Of a stretch of DNA of 64,000 nucleotides, positions 47,139-57,129 are shown piece by piece; the stretch's first letter is position 1, and every line of letters begins with the position of its first letter. A program made the position numbers and the translations under genes. The stretch lies in assembly GCA_029778535.1 (NCBI GenBank), contig JAKOQB010000144.1:1-64000 (forward strand), in the 5' to 3' direction. The notes under the pieces are model-generated. The model saw nothing but the letters and a program-made list of their open reading frames with translations, made no database searches and was not told the origin of the DNA. Source of the stretch: Pseudomonadota bacterium. GTDB taxonomy: Bacteria; Pseudomonadota; Gammaproteobacteria; Burkholderiales; Burkholderiaceae_F.

Positions 47139-47917
47139 TGGACCGGGCGCCGCGCCTGTCGGTGGCGATCATCACCCGCAACGAGGCGCACAACATCGCC
47201 GACTGCCTCGCCAGCGTCGCGTTCGCGGACGAGGTCGTGGTCGTCGACAGCGGCAGCACCGACGCGACGGTTGCGCTCGCGCGCGCGCGCGGCGCGCGCG
47301 TGATTGAAACCGACTGGCCCGGATTCGGCGTGCAGAAGAACCGCGCGGTCGAAGCGTGCCGCGGCGACTGGGTCCTGTCGCTCGACGCCGACGAGCGCGT
47401 CAGCCCCGAACTGCGCGCGGAGATCGAGCGCGCGCTCGCCGCGCCGGGCTTCGACGTGTACGAAATGCCGCGCCGCTCGTACTACGTCGGCCGCTTCATG
47501 CGGCATGGCGGCTGGTGGCCGGATCACTGCGCGCGGCTGTTCCGGCGCGGTACCGCGCGCTTCTCCGATGCGCGCGTGCACGAGCGGCTCGTCACCGAGG
47601 GTTCGATCGGGCGCCTGTCCGCGCCGCTGGTCCACTACAGTTTCCGCACGATGGAAGCGGTGCTCGACAAGGTCAACCACTACTCGTCGGCGTCGGCGCA
47701 GACGCTCGCCGAACGCGGCGCGGCGCCCGGACTCGCAACTGCGATCGTGCACGGCATCGCGGCGTTCCTGCGCACGTATGTCTTCAAGCTCGGCTTCCTC
47801 GACGGCAGGCACGGCTTCATGCTCGCGGTCAGCAATGCCGAAGGCTCGTACTACCGCTACGTGAAGGCGATGCTGCTCGCGGAAAAGCGCCGCCGCGGCG
47901 ACAGCGACGGATGCTGA
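47138..47917 (+). CDS. Family 2 glycosyltransferase, WaaE/KdtX-like
   Basis: The 259-residue protein resembles the LPS-core beta-1,4-glucosyltransferase WaaE/KdtX: AIITRNEAHNIADCLASVAF, VVVDSGSTDATV, the DxD-type SLDADERVS and FMRHGGWWPDHCARLFRRG. Two starts are possible, ATG 47123 and ATG 47138; the latter overlaps the stop of the previous gene. A long C-terminal membrane-associated segment (AFLRTYVFKLGFLDGRHGFMLAV) is typical of the family. Confidence 0.82.
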   Translation: MDRAPRLSVAIITRNEAHNIADCLASVAFADEVVVVDSGSTDATVALARARGARVIETDWPGFGVQKNRAVEACRGDWVLSLDADERVSPELRAEIERALAAPGFDVYEMPRRSYYVGRFMRHGGWWPDHCARLFRRGTARFSDARVHERLVTEGSIGRLSAPLVHYSFRTMEAVLDKVNHYSSASAQTLAERGAAPGLATAIVHGIAAFLRTYVFKLGFLDGRHGFMLAVSNAEGSYYRYVKAMLLAEKRRRGDSDGC

Positions 47918-48810
47918 TCTCGGTCATCGTCGCCACCTACAACCGCCCCGATGCGCTGCGCGCAGTGCTCGCCGGTTTCTGCCAGCAGACCGACCGCGAG
48001 TTCGAACTGCTGGTCGCCGACGACGGCTCGCGCGACGACACGCGCGCGCTGGTCGAATCGATCGCGGCGAACGCGCCGATCCCGATCGCGCACGTGTGGC
48101 ACGAGGACACCGGCTTCCGGCTGGCGGCGATCCGCAACCGAGCGGCCGCGCAGGCGCGCGGCGAGTACCTGATCTTCGTCGACGGCGACTGCGTGCCGCT
48201 GCCCGACTTCGTCGCCCGGCACCGCGCGCTCGCCGAACCGGGCTGGATGGTGGCGGGCAACCGGCTGCTGCTTTCGGAAGGCTTCACGCGCCGCGTGCTC
48301 GCGGAGCGGGTGCCGATCCACCGCTGGACGCTCGCGCAATGGCTCGCCGCGCGCGGGCGCGGCGACATCAACCGCGTGCTGCCGCTGCTGCGGCTGCCGC
48401 TCGGCCCGCTGCGCAGGATCGGCGGCACGCGCTGGCCGCGCGTGCGAGGTTGCAACATGGCGGTGTGGCGTAGCGATCTGGCCGCCGTCAACGGTTTCGA
48501 CGAAAGCTTCCGGGGCTGGGGCTACGAGGATTCCGACTTCGCGGTGCGGCTGGTCAACGCCGGCGTCGGGCTGAAGAAGGGCGCGTTCGCCACCGGGCTC
48601 CTGCACCTGTGGCACCGCGAGAACGATCGCGCGCGCGAAGGCGCGAACTGGGAGCGGCTGCAGCAACGGATCCGCTCGCGCGACACGCGCGCCGAGACCG
48701 GGCTGAATCGCTACGTGCCCGGCAGCGTCGTTCCCGAGGAAGCGGGAACCCAGCTGGATTCCCGCTTGCGCGGGAATGACACATCAGCACATGGCGCGGA
48801 TCAGCCGTAA
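47911..48810 (+). CDS. Family 2 glycosyltransferase with REP-encoded C-terminus
   Basis: The 299-residue protein has ISVIVATYNRPDALRAVLAG, the DDGS motif and FVDGDCVPL, then RGCNMAVWRSDLAAVNGFDESFRGWGYEDSDFAVRL, which is the ED-acid region of GT2 enzymes with a glycosyltransferase family 7-like C-terminal part. The last 28 or so residues (VVPEEAGTQLDSRLRGND) are translated from a REP-like repeat, so an earlier stop was probably lost. The end overlaps dnaE by 10 bases. Confidence 0.82.
   Translation: MLISVIVATYNRPDALRAVLAGFCQQTDREFELLVADDGSRDDTRALVESIAANAPIPIAHVWHEDTGFRLAAIRNRAAAQARGEYLIFVDGDCVPLPDFVARHRALAEPGWMVAGNRLLLSEGFTRRVLAERVPIHRWTLAQWLAARGRGDINRVLPLLRLPLGPLRRIGGTRWPRVRGCNMAVWRSDLAAVNGFDESFRGWGYEDSDFAVRLVNAGVGLKKGAFATGLLHLWHRENDRAREGANWERLQQRIRSRDTRAETGLNRYVPGSVVPEEAGTQLDSRLRGNDTSAHGADQP
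48729..48780. repeat. REP-like palindromic repeat pair inside a gene's 3' end
   Basis: CGTTCCCGAGGAAGCGGGAACCC and TGGATTCCCGCTTGCGCGGGAATGAC. The second unit matches the repeat at 41581-41606 base for base. It lies between glycosyltransferase and dnaE stops and is read through by the former. Confidence 0.85.
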
Positions 48811-51800
48811 CTGAAACCCACGCCGCGCACGCGCGGCTGCGCGCGCAGCTCCTCGAGCAGGCGCTCGTCGCCGCGCACGCGCCAGGCGTCCGGCAGGCGC
48901 AGATCGGCGCAGCCGCCGCGGTTGGCGACGTGCAGCACCACGCGGCAGCCGCCGTTGCCCTCGCCGTTGCCGTTGGCCACGCGATACGGCACCAGCGCGT
49001 CCTTCAGTTTCGCCACGCTCGCGACACCATCGACCTCGATCCGCAGCGCGGCCTGCGCGCGCGCGCGCGCCTCCGCCAGATCGATGATCTCGTCGGCCAG
49101 CACCGACAGCCGCTCGCCGTCGCCGGCGCGCACGCGCCCGGTGACGAATACCAGCGTGTCCTCCTTCAGCAGCGCGCGCTTGCGGTCGAACAGTTCGGCG
49201 AACACGGTGATCTCGATCGCCGCGGTGGCGTCGTCGAGCACGATCACGCCGATGCGGCCGCGCCGCGTGTTCTGCGCGCGTGCCGACACGATGATGCCGG
49301 CGATGCGGATCGGATCGCTGCGCATGCCCGGCCCACCCGCCGCCGGTCGCACGTCGGCGAGCTTCAGCGACGCGAGCCGGCGCGCCTCGGCCTCGTATTC
49401 CTTGAACAGATGGCCGCTGAAGTAATAGCCGAGCGCGAGCTTCTCGTTGGCGAGCCGCTCGCGCTCGCTCCACGGCGCCGCCGCCACGTACTCGACCGCG
49501 GCCGCCTCCATCGCGCCGCCGAACAGGCTCGCCTGCCCGGCGCTCGCATCCGCGCGGTCGGCCGCCTCCATCGCGCGGCCCACGCTGGCCAGCAGTTTCG
49601 CGCGATCAGCATCGAGCGCGTCGAACGCGCCGGCGCGCACCAGCGCCTCGATCACGCGCCGGTTGACGATGCGGCGATCGACCCGCGCGCAGAAGTCGAA
49701 CAGACTCGTGAACCGCCCGCTTGCGCGCACCGCGAGCAGATGTTCGATCGCGCCCTGCCCCGTGCCCTTGATCGCGCCCAGCCCGTAGCGGATCGTCTTC
49801 GCATCGACCGGCTCGAAACGGTATGTGCCGCGGTTCACGTCCGGCGCTTCGATCGTGAGGCCGAGCGCGCGGCTGTCCTCGACCAGCACCTTTACGCTGT
49901 CGGTTTCCCCCATCAGCGCGGACAGGTTGGCCGCCATGAACGCGGCCGGATGGTGCGCCTTGAAGTACGCGGTCTGGTAGGCGACCAGCGCGTACGCGGC
50001 CGCATGGCTCTTGTTGAACCCGTAGCCCGCGAACTTCTCCATCTGGTCGAACAAGAGCTGCGCCTTGTTCTCCGGCATGCCGCGCTCGACCGCGCCCTTG
50101 AGAAAGATCTCGCGCTGCTGGGCCATCTCCTCGGGCTTCTTCTTGCCCATCGCCCGCCGCAGCAGGTCGGCGCCGCCCAACGTGTAGCCGCCGATGACCT
50201 GCGCGATGGTCATCACGTGCTCCTGATACGTCATGACGCCATAGGTCGGACCGAGGATCGGCTCCAGCCGCGGGTCGAGATACTCGATCCTCTTGCCGTG
50301 CTTGCGATCGCAGAACTCGGGGATCAGGTCCATCGGCCCCGGGCGATACAGCGCGTTCAGCGCGATCAGGTCCTCGAGCACGGAGGGTTTCGCCCGCTTG
50401 AGCATGCCGCGCATGCCCTGCGAGTCGAACTGGAACACCGCGGTCGTGTCGGCGCGGCGGAACACCTCGTAGGTCTTCGCGTCGTCGAGCGGCAGGTCGT
50501 CGAGCGTCAGCGTCGACATTGGATCAAGCTGCTTTACATAGCGCAGCGCGAGATCGAGGATCGTCAGCGTGGTCAGGCCCAGGAAGTCGAACTTGACCAG
50601 CCCGATCGCCTCGACGTCGTCCTTGTCGAACTGGCTCACCACCGCGTCCGGTGCGCCTTGCGCGCAGTACAGCGGGCAGAAGTCGGTCAGCTTGCCGGGC
50701 GCGATCAGCACGCCGCCCGCGTGCATGCCGACGTTGCGCGTCAGCCCTTCGAGCGGCTTCGACAGCTCGACCAGTTCCGCGTATTCCTCGTCGGCCTTCA
50801 CCGCCTCGGCGAACGCGGGCTCCTCGGCAAGCGCGCGCTCGAGGGTCCACGGGTCGGCCGGGTTGTGCGGGATCAGCTTCGACAGCGTGTCGCACTTGGT
50901 GTACGGCAGGTCGAGCACGCGGCCGACATCGCGCACCACGGCCTTGGCGCCGAGCGTGCCGAAGGTGGCGATCTGGCTCACCGCGGCCGCGCCGTACTTG
51001 CGCTTCACGTAATCGATCACGCGGTCGCGGTTGTCCTGGCAGAAGTCGATGTCGAAGTCCGGCATCGACACGCGCTCGGGATTGAGGAACCGCTCGAACA
51101 GAAGCTCGTAGCGCAGCGGATCGAGGTCGGTGATGTTCAGCGAATACGCGGCGAGCGAGCCCGCGCCCGAGCCGCGCCCGGGGCCGACCGGGATCCCGTT
51201 TTCCTTCGCCCAGTTGATGAAGTCGGCGACGATCAGGAAATAGCCGGAGAAGCCCATCTTCGCGATCGTCGCCAGCTCCCATTCGAGCCGCCCGACATAC
51301 GCCGGCCGCTGGCGGTCGCGCTCGGCGGCGTCGGGAAAGAGTTTCAGCAGCCGCCTCTCGAGGCCCTCGAGCGCGAGGTTGCGGCAATGCTCGTCGAGCG
51401 TGACGCCGGGCGGCGTCGGAAAGTCCGGCAGCCGCGGCTTGCCGAGCACGAGTTGCAGGTTGCAGCGGCGCGCGATCTCGATCGTGTTCGCGAGCGCGGC
51501 CGGAACGTCGCGGAACAGTTCCGCCATCTCCGCCGCGCTCTTGAAGTACTGCTGCGCGGTGAAGCGGCGCGGCCGGCGCGGATCGGCGAGCGTGTAGCCC
51601 TCGGCGATGCAAACGCGCGCCTCGTGCGCGCGGAACTCGGACGCATCGACGAACTGCACCGGGTGTGTGGCGACCACCGGCAACGCGAGTTCGAGCGCAA
51701 GTGCGAGCGACGCGCTCGTGCACGCGTCGTCGCCGTTGCGCCCCGCGCGCTGCAGCTCGAGGTAGAAGCGGTTCGGAAACGCCGCCGCGAGCCGCTGCGC

Positions 51801-52262
51801 GGCGGCGCGCGCGGCGGCGCGATTGCCCGCCAGCAGCTGCGCGCCGACCTCGCCGTCGGCCGCGCCCGACAGCGCGATCAGCCCGCGCGTCGCCGCGCCG
51901 TCGAGCCAGTCGCTGCGCACCTCGGCGCGGTTGCGGTGTTGGTTCTCCAGGTACGCGCGCGACAGCAGCTCGCACAGATTCAGATAGCCGGCCTGGTCCT
52001 GCACGAGCACCAGCAGCCGATGCGGATGATCGCGATCGCCATCGTTCGTGACCGCGAGATCGCAACCGAGGATCGGCTTCACCCCCTTGGCGCGCGCCGT
52101 CTTGTAGAAGCGCACCGCGCCGAACAGGTTGCCGCCGTCGGTCAGCGCCAGTGCGCCCTGCCCGTCGGCGACCGCGGCCTGCACCGCGTCTTCGATCCGC
52201 ACCAGGCCATCGACGACCGAAAATTCCGAGTGCAGTCGAAGGTGAACGAACGGCGCAGGCAT
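48801..52262 (-). CDS. dnaE: DNA polymerase III alpha subunit
   Basis: DnaE is the catalytic subunit of the replicative polymerase. The 1153-residue protein has the N-terminal PHP domain (HLRLHSEFSVVDGL), the catalytic palm with the aspartates in MPDFDIDFCQDNRDRVIDYV, a helix-hairpin-helix region and a C-terminal OB-fold domain (RIAGIIVSARAQNTRRGRIGVIVLDD). Length is normal for DnaE1 of Betaproteobacteria. The long plus-strand ORF opposite it is a GC-rich shadow. Confidence 0.96.
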   Translation of the reverse strand: MPAPFVHLRLHSEFSVVDGLVRIEDAVQAAVADGQGALALTDGGNLFGAVRFYKTARAKGVKPILGCDLAVTNDGDRDHPHRLLVLVQDQAGYLNLCELLSRAYLENQHRNRAEVRSDWLDGAATRGLIALSGAADGEVGAQLLAGNRAAARAAAQRLAAAFPNRFYLELQRAGRNGDDACTSASLALALELALPVVATHPVQFVDASEFRAHEARVCIAEGYTLADPRRPRRFTAQQYFKSAAEMAELFRDVPAALANTIEIARRCNLQLVLGKPRLPDFPTPPGVTLDEHCRNLALEGLERRLLKLFPDAAERDRQRPAYVGRLEWELATIAKMGFSGYFLIVADFINWAKENGIPVGPGRGSGAGSLAAYSLNITDLDPLRYELLFERFLNPERVSMPDFDIDFCQDNRDRVIDYVKRKYGAAAVSQIATFGTLGAKAVVRDVGRVLDLPYTKCDTLSKLIPHNPADPWTLERALAEEPAFAEAVKADEEYAELVELSKPLEGLTRNVGMHAGGVLIAPGKLTDFCPLYCAQGAPDAVVSQFDKDDVEAIGLVKFDFLGLTTLTILDLALRYVKQLDPMSTLTLDDLPLDDAKTYEVFRRADTTAVFQFDSQGMRGMLKRAKPSVLEDLIALNALYRPGPMDLIPEFCDRKHGKRIEYLDPRLEPILGPTYGVMTYQEHVMTIAQVIGGYTLGGADLLRRAMGKKKPEEMAQQREIFLKGAVERGMPENKAQLLFDQMEKFAGYGFNKSHAAAYALVAYQTAYFKAHHPAAFMAANLSALMGETDSVKVLVEDSRALGLTIEAPDVNRGTYRFEPVDAKTIRYGLGAIKGTGQGAIEHLLAVRASGRFTSLFDFCARVDRRIVNRRVIEALVRAGAFDALDADRAKLLASVGRAMEAADRADASAGQASLFGGAMEAAAVEYVAAAPWSERERLANEKLALGYYFSGHLFKEYEAEARRLASLKLADVRPAAGGPGMRSDPIRIAGIIVSARAQNTRRGRIGVIVLDDATAAIEITVFAELFDRKRALLKEDTLVFVTGRVRAGDGERLSVLADEIIDLAEARARAQAALRIEVDGVASVAKLKDALVPYRVANGNGEGNGGCRVVLHVANRGGCADLRLPDAWRVRGDERLLEELRAQPRVRGVGFSYG

Positions 52263-52383
52263 GCGAGCGATTCTAGCGATCCGCCCTGCGTCGAATTGTG
52301 CTAGGCGATTCGTCGCACTTGCATTCGCCGCGCGCGGCAGCTACGTTGCCGGCTGAGCGATTCGATCAGCAAGAGGAACCTCG

Positions 52384-52881
52384 ATGCCGCGCGCGATGGG
52401 CCCGACGATCTGCGCCGCCCTGCTGGCTTTTTTCGTCGCCGGCAACGCAAGCGCGGACGCGATCTACAAGGTCCGGCTGAAGGACGGTTCGATCGCATTC
52501 ACCGACCGGCCGCCGCCGGGCGCGACGATTCTCGAAAAGCGCGAAGTCGAACCGTCGCCGCAGTCGGCGCCGTCCGCGCCGGCGGCGGAGTCGCGCCGGC
52601 GCGAAGCCGCCGCGGTCGACGAACGCCTGCGCCGGCGCGCGGCGGAAGCAGAACAGCTGGATGCCGCGGTCGCCGCCGCCGAGCGCGCGCTCGCCAAGGC
52701 GAAAGTCGATCTGGAAAAGGGACGCGAGGCGCGCGAGGGCGATTTCATGGGCACCGCGCGCAAGGGCCTGGTGCGGCATTCGCCCGCCTTTGAGGAGCGC
52801 GTGCGCGCGCTCGAGCAAGCCGTGGCCGACGCGCAGGCGCGCCTCGCCCGCGCGATCGAAGCGCGCGATGCGCCGCGCTAG
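52384..52881 (+). CDS. Secreted DUF4124-domain protein with coiled coil
   Basis: The 165-residue product has a signal peptide (cleavage near NASA|DAIYK), then a short DUF4124 domain (IYKVRLKDGSIAFTDRPPPG) and a long charged helical region (about 75-160) likely to form a coiled coil. The function of DUF4124 proteins is unknown; they are thought to sit in the envelope. GAGG precedes the ATG. It stands alone, divergent from dnaE. Confidence 0.75.
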   Translation: MPRAMGPTICAALLAFFVAGNASADAIYKVRLKDGSIAFTDRPPPGATILEKREVEPSPQSAPSAPAAESRRREAAAVDERLRRRAAEAEQLDAAVAAAERALAKAKVDLEKGREAREGDFMGTARKGLVRHSPAFEERVRALEQAVADAQARLARAIEARDAPR

Positions 52882-53013
52882 CCGCGATCGCGTCTGAGCG
52901 GCGTCGCGCCGCACGCGGCCTGCAGCGCGCCGCCGAGGCGTTTGCCGCGCAGCGACTGCGCGCAGGTTCGGTAAGCTAGCCGCATCGATCGACACGCTGG
53001 CGACCAGACCACA

Positions 53014-55575
53014 ATGGAACAACCCGGCACGCGGTTCTGCCTCGAGATCCGACCTTCGCTGCCGCCGCGCCTGGCGCGGCTCGCCGACCTGGCAGGCGAC
53101 CTCTACTACAGCTGGGATCTGTCGGCGCGCGGTCTGTTTGCCCGCCTCGATCCGGGACTGTGGGAAAGCTGCGGACACAGCCCGAAGGCGTTCCTGAACC
53201 AGGTCGATCAACGGCGTCTGGAGGCGGCGGCCGAGGATCCCGGCTATCTGTCCCACTACAACCGCGTGCTATCGTCCTACGACACGTATCTGGCGCGACC
53301 GGCGCGGCGCGCGAACGGCGACTGGCTGGGCGAAGGCGAGCTGGTCGCCTATTTCTGCGCCGAGTTCGGCTTTCACGAAAGCCTGCCTATCTATTCGGGG
53401 GGCCTCGGCATCCTCGCCGGCGACCACTGCAAGGCGGCGGCCGATAGCGGCCTGCCCTTCGTCGGCGTCGGCCTGCTGTACCGGCAGGGCTACTTCACGC
53501 AGGAGATCGACCTCGACGGCAATCAGCGCGCGACCTACCACGACGCCGACTTCGACGATCTGCCGGTGGCGCCGGCACGCGCGGCCGACGGCCAGGAACT
53601 GCACATCCCGGTCGAAGTCGGCGAACGCACGGTGCAGGTCAAGGTCTGGCTGGCGCAGGTCGGGCGGGTCAAGCTCGTGCTGCTCGACACCGACCTGCCG
53701 GGCAACAGCGAGCACGACCGCTTCATCGCGCACCGGCTGTACGGCGGCGATCGCGGCACGCGGATCGAGCAGGAAATCGTGCTCGGCATGGGCGGCGTGC
53801 GCGCGCTGGCGGCGCTGAATCTGCGGCCGACCGTGTGGCACATCAACGAGGGACATGCCGCGTTCCTCGTGCTCGAACGCGCGCGCGAATGCATGAAGGG
53901 CGGCCTCGATTTCGCCGCCGCGCTCGAGGCGGTCGCCGCCAGCACGGTCTTCACCACGCACACGGCCGTGCCCGCCGGCCACGACCACTTCTCCGAGGAG
54001 ATGATCCGCCGCTACTTCGACGGCTACTGCCGCGCGCAGGGCATCGACATCCAGGCGTTGCTGGCGCTCGGCCGCACGCCGGCCAGCCACGACTTCAACA
54101 TGACCGCGCTCGCGCTGCGCGGCTCGCGTCACCGCAATGGCGTCAGCCGCATCCACGGGCGCGTCAGCGCGCAGATGCTGCGCGAGCTGTGGCCGCAGGT
54201 GCCGCCGTCGGAGAACCCGATCGCGTACGTGACCAACGGCGTGCACGCGCCGACCTTTCTCGCGCCGGAGTGGATCGACATCTTCGAGCGCTTTCTCGGT
54301 CCCGACTGGACGCAGCGCCTGTCGGACGCCGAGATCTGGCAGCGCGTACACGACATTCCCGACCACATCTTCTGGAGCGCACGCCAGTACCTGAAGGCGC
54401 AGATGCTGCAACTGGTCGCCTACCGGATCCGGCATCAGGTGCGGCGCGCGCACGGCAGCGAGGCGCACGCGGATCGGCTGCTCAAGCGCGCCGATCCGAA
54501 CGATCCCAACGTGCTGACGATCGGCTTCGCGCGCCGCTTCGCCACCTACAAGCGCGCCACGCTGATGTTCGAGCAGCTCGACCTGCTCGACGAGCTGGTC
54601 AACGATCCGCAGCGGCCGCTGCTGTTCATCTTCGCCGGCAAGGCACACCCGGCCGACACGCCCGGGCAGGACCTGATGCGGCGCATTGCCGAGATCGCCC
54701 GCATGCCGCGCTTCGAGGGCAAGATCCTGCTGGTCGAAGGCTACGACCTGCGGCTGGCGCGGCGGCTCACCTCGGGAGTGGACGTGTGGCTGAACCATCC
54801 GACCTATCCGCTCGAGGCGTGCGGCACCTCGGGCATGAAGGCGGCGATGAACGGGGTGCTGAACCTGTCGATCCGCGACGGCTGGTGGGACGAGGGCTTC
54901 GCCCCCGGCAACGGCTGGGCGATCACGCCGATCCCCGAGGACCAGAGCCAGGACGCGCGCAACCGCGGCGAGGTGCGCTCGATCTACGAGATCCTGCAGG
55001 ACCAGGTGATTCCGCTCTATTACGACCGCGGCCCGATGGGCCATTCGCCGGGCTGGGTCACGATGGGCAAGGAGGCGATCGCCACGCTGATGCCGCGCTT
55101 CAACACCGAGCGCATGCTGACCGAGTACGTGACGCGCTTCTACCGGCCGGCGGCCGAGCTGGGCCGGCGCGTCGCCGCCGAAGGCCACGCGCGCGCGCGC
55201 GAGCTGGCGCGCTGGAAGGAGCACATCTACGCGCGCTGGCCGGGGGTCAAGTTGCGCCGGGTCGAGGAACTGCCGCGTCGGCTCGCCTACGGCGAAGGAA
55301 TGCACCTGGCGGTCGACGTGGCGCTGAACGGCTTGAAGGCCGACGACATGGTGGTCGAAGCGCTGCTGGCCGACGACTCGCACGCGTCGGCGCCGAACGA
55401 GGCCAAGTCGCTGCTGCTGTCACCCACCGGACGCGCGGACACCTCGGGCATGCAGCGCTACGAATTGAACTTCGTGCCGGAGCGCTGCGGCCGGTTCGAA
55501 TACCGTATCCGCGCGTTTCCGCGCCATCCGCTGCTCGCGCACCGGCTCGAACTGGGGCTGATGCTGTGGGTCTGA
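53014..55575 (+). CDS. glgP: Alpha-glucan (glycogen) phosphorylase, DUF3417-containing type
   Basis: This enzyme splits glucose-1-phosphate from glycogen or maltodextrin. The 853-residue protein has the N-terminal DUF3417 domain (LADLAGDLYYSWDLSARGLFARL), the phosphorylase core with AEFGFHESLPIYSGGLGILAGDHCKAA, and the pyridoxal-phosphate region EACGTSGMKAAMNGVLNLSIRDGWWDE. This is the short alpha-glucan phosphorylase family rather than E. coli GlgP/MalP. It starts the carbon-storage block and meets glgA tail to tail without a gap. Confidence 0.93.
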   Translation: MEQPGTRFCLEIRPSLPPRLARLADLAGDLYYSWDLSARGLFARLDPGLWESCGHSPKAFLNQVDQRRLEAAAEDPGYLSHYNRVLSSYDTYLARPARRANGDWLGEGELVAYFCAEFGFHESLPIYSGGLGILAGDHCKAAADSGLPFVGVGLLYRQGYFTQEIDLDGNQRATYHDADFDDLPVAPARAADGQELHIPVEVGERTVQVKVWLAQVGRVKLVLLDTDLPGNSEHDRFIAHRLYGGDRGTRIEQEIVLGMGGVRALAALNLRPTVWHINEGHAAFLVLERARECMKGGLDFAAALEAVAASTVFTTHTAVPAGHDHFSEEMIRRYFDGYCRAQGIDIQALLALGRTPASHDFNMTALALRGSRHRNGVSRIHGRVSAQMLRELWPQVPPSENPIAYVTNGVHAPTFLAPEWIDIFERFLGPDWTQRLSDAEIWQRVHDIPDHIFWSARQYLKAQMLQLVAYRIRHQVRRAHGSEAHADRLLKRADPNDPNVLTIGFARRFATYKRATLMFEQLDLLDELVNDPQRPLLFIFAGKAHPADTPGQDLMRRIAEIARMPRFEGKILLVEGYDLRLARRLTSGVDVWLNHPTYPLEACGTSGMKAAMNGVLNLSIRDGWWDEGFAPGNGWAITPIPEDQSQDARNRGEVRSIYEILQDQVIPLYYDRGPMGHSPGWVTMGKEAIATLMPRFNTERMLTEYVTRFYRPAAELGRRVAAEGHARARELARWKEHIYARWPGVKLRRVEELPRRLAYGEGMHLAVDVALNGLKADDMVVEALLADDSHASAPNEAKSLLLSPTGRADTSGMQRYELNFVPERCGRFEYRIRAFPRHPLLAHRLELGLMLWV

Positions 55576-57021
55576 TCAGGCCGAGATCTGCGCGTACAGC
55601 CGCGCGTACTCGAAGGCCGCGCGGTCCCAGCTGAAGTCGCGCGCCATGCCGGCGCGCTGCAGCCGCTGCCACTGCGCGGGCGTCCGATACAGCGCCAGCG
55701 CGCGCGCGATCGCGCTGCGCAGTCCCGCCGCGTCGATCGGACGCACGTGCAATCCGCTCGCGCTGCCGTCCGCGAGCGTCGCGTCGCTGCAGTCGACGAC
55801 CGAATCGAGCAGCCCGCCGGTGGCGCCGACGATCGGCACCGTGCCGTAGCGCTGGCTGTACATCTGATTGAGACCGCACGGTTCGAAGCGCGACGGCATC
55901 AGAAAGAGGTCGGCGCCGGCCTCGGTCAGGTGCGCGAGCGATTCGTCGAAGCCGATGTGAACGCCGATCGCATGCGGGTGACTCTTCGCCAGCGCGCGGA
56001 ATTCCGCTTCCATCACCGGCTCGCCGGTGCCGACCACGACCAGCTGCGCCGGCGCGGCGATCAGCTCCTGCGCCACCGCGACGATCAGATCGACGCCCTT
56101 CTGATCGGTCAGCCGGCTGACCACCGCGAAGAGCGGCGTCGCATCGTCTTCGCGCAGGCCGAAGCGGCGCTGCAGCGCGCGCTTGTTGGCCTTCTTGTTC
56201 GACAGCGAATCCGCGTCGAACGGCGCGGCGAGCGCCGGGTCGCGCTTCGGGTCCCACAGCGTCGTGTCGATGCCGTTCAGGATGCCGTGCAGCGCAGCGC
56301 GGCGCGCGAACAGCAGCCCTTCGAGCCCCATGCCGAGCGGTGCGGTCTGGATCTCGCGCGCGTACGACGGGCTGCCGGTCGTGATCGCGTCGGCGTATTG
56401 CAGGCCCGCCTTCACGAACGACAGCTTGCCGTGAAACTCGACACCGTCGACCGACCAGGCGGCGGGCGGCAGTCCGAGCCGCGCGGTCCAGCTCGCGTCG
56501 AACAATCCCTGGAACGCGAGGTTGTGCACCGTGAACAGTACCGGCGCCGCGGGCCGCGGCGAGAAGCGCACGTACGCTGCGCCGAGCCCCGCGTGCCAGT
56601 CGTTCAGATGCAGCACGTCGGCGCGCCAGCCGACGCCACCTTCAGTCGCGAGCCAGGCGGCAACCCGTCCGAGCTGCGCGAAGCGCAGCGCGTTGTCGGG
56701 CCAGTCCTTGCCGCCATCCTGATACGGCCCGCCGGCGCGGTCGAAAAGCGGCGGACAGTCGATCACGTACAGCGGCACGCCGTCGGGGAGTTCGGCGCCG
56801 AGCAGATCGGCCGCCGGCACTTCCGCCAGCGGCTCGATGCGCGCGAGAAAGCGGCGCTCGCGCAGCGCGGCCAGCACCGGCGGATAACCGGGCAGCAGCA
56901 CGCGCACGTCGAGGTTCAGCCGCCGCAGCGCAGCCGGCAGCGCGCCTGCCACGTCGGCCAGTCCACCGGTCTTGACCAGCGGCACGCATTCGGATGCCGC
57001 AAACAGCACGCGCAATGTCAT
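55576..57021 (-). CDS. glgA: Glycogen synthase
   Basis: GlgA adds glucose from ADP-glucose to the end of an alpha-1,4-glucan. The 481-residue protein has the ADP-glucose motif KTGGLADVAGALPAAL near the N-terminus, HNLAFQG, and the C-terminal FEPCGLNQMYSQRYGTVPIVGATGGL of GT5 enzymes. It is divergent from glgC, with 108 bases between, which should hold both promoters. Confidence 0.95.
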   Translation of the reverse strand: MTLRVLFAASECVPLVKTGGLADVAGALPAALRRLNLDVRVLLPGYPPVLAALRERRFLARIEPLAEVPAADLLGAELPDGVPLYVIDCPPLFDRAGGPYQDGGKDWPDNALRFAQLGRVAAWLATEGGVGWRADVLHLNDWHAGLGAAYVRFSPRPAAPVLFTVHNLAFQGLFDASWTARLGLPPAAWSVDGVEFHGKLSFVKAGLQYADAITTGSPSYAREIQTAPLGMGLEGLLFARRAALHGILNGIDTTLWDPKRDPALAAPFDADSLSNKKANKRALQRRFGLREDDATPLFAVVSRLTDQKGVDLIVAVAQELIAAPAQLVVVGTGEPVMEAEFRALAKSHPHAIGVHIGFDESLAHLTEAGADLFLMPSRFEPCGLNQMYSQRYGTVPIVGATGGLLDSVVDCSDATLADGSASGLHVRPIDAAGLRSAIARALALYRTPAQWQRLQRAGMARDFSWDRAAFEYARLYAQISA

Positions 57022-57129
57022 TTCGCAAGCTCGATTCGAACGAATGCCGCCAGACTACCTGCAAAGGCGGGTCGCCGAGTTGCGGTAGGCTCTCCGCGAA
57101 CGGACCCGCGCTGAATCGAGGGGACCCCG

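Noticed and set aside
48930-52304. 1124-aa plus-strand ORF
   Set aside because: Antisense shadow of dnaE with no recognisable domain and biased composition.
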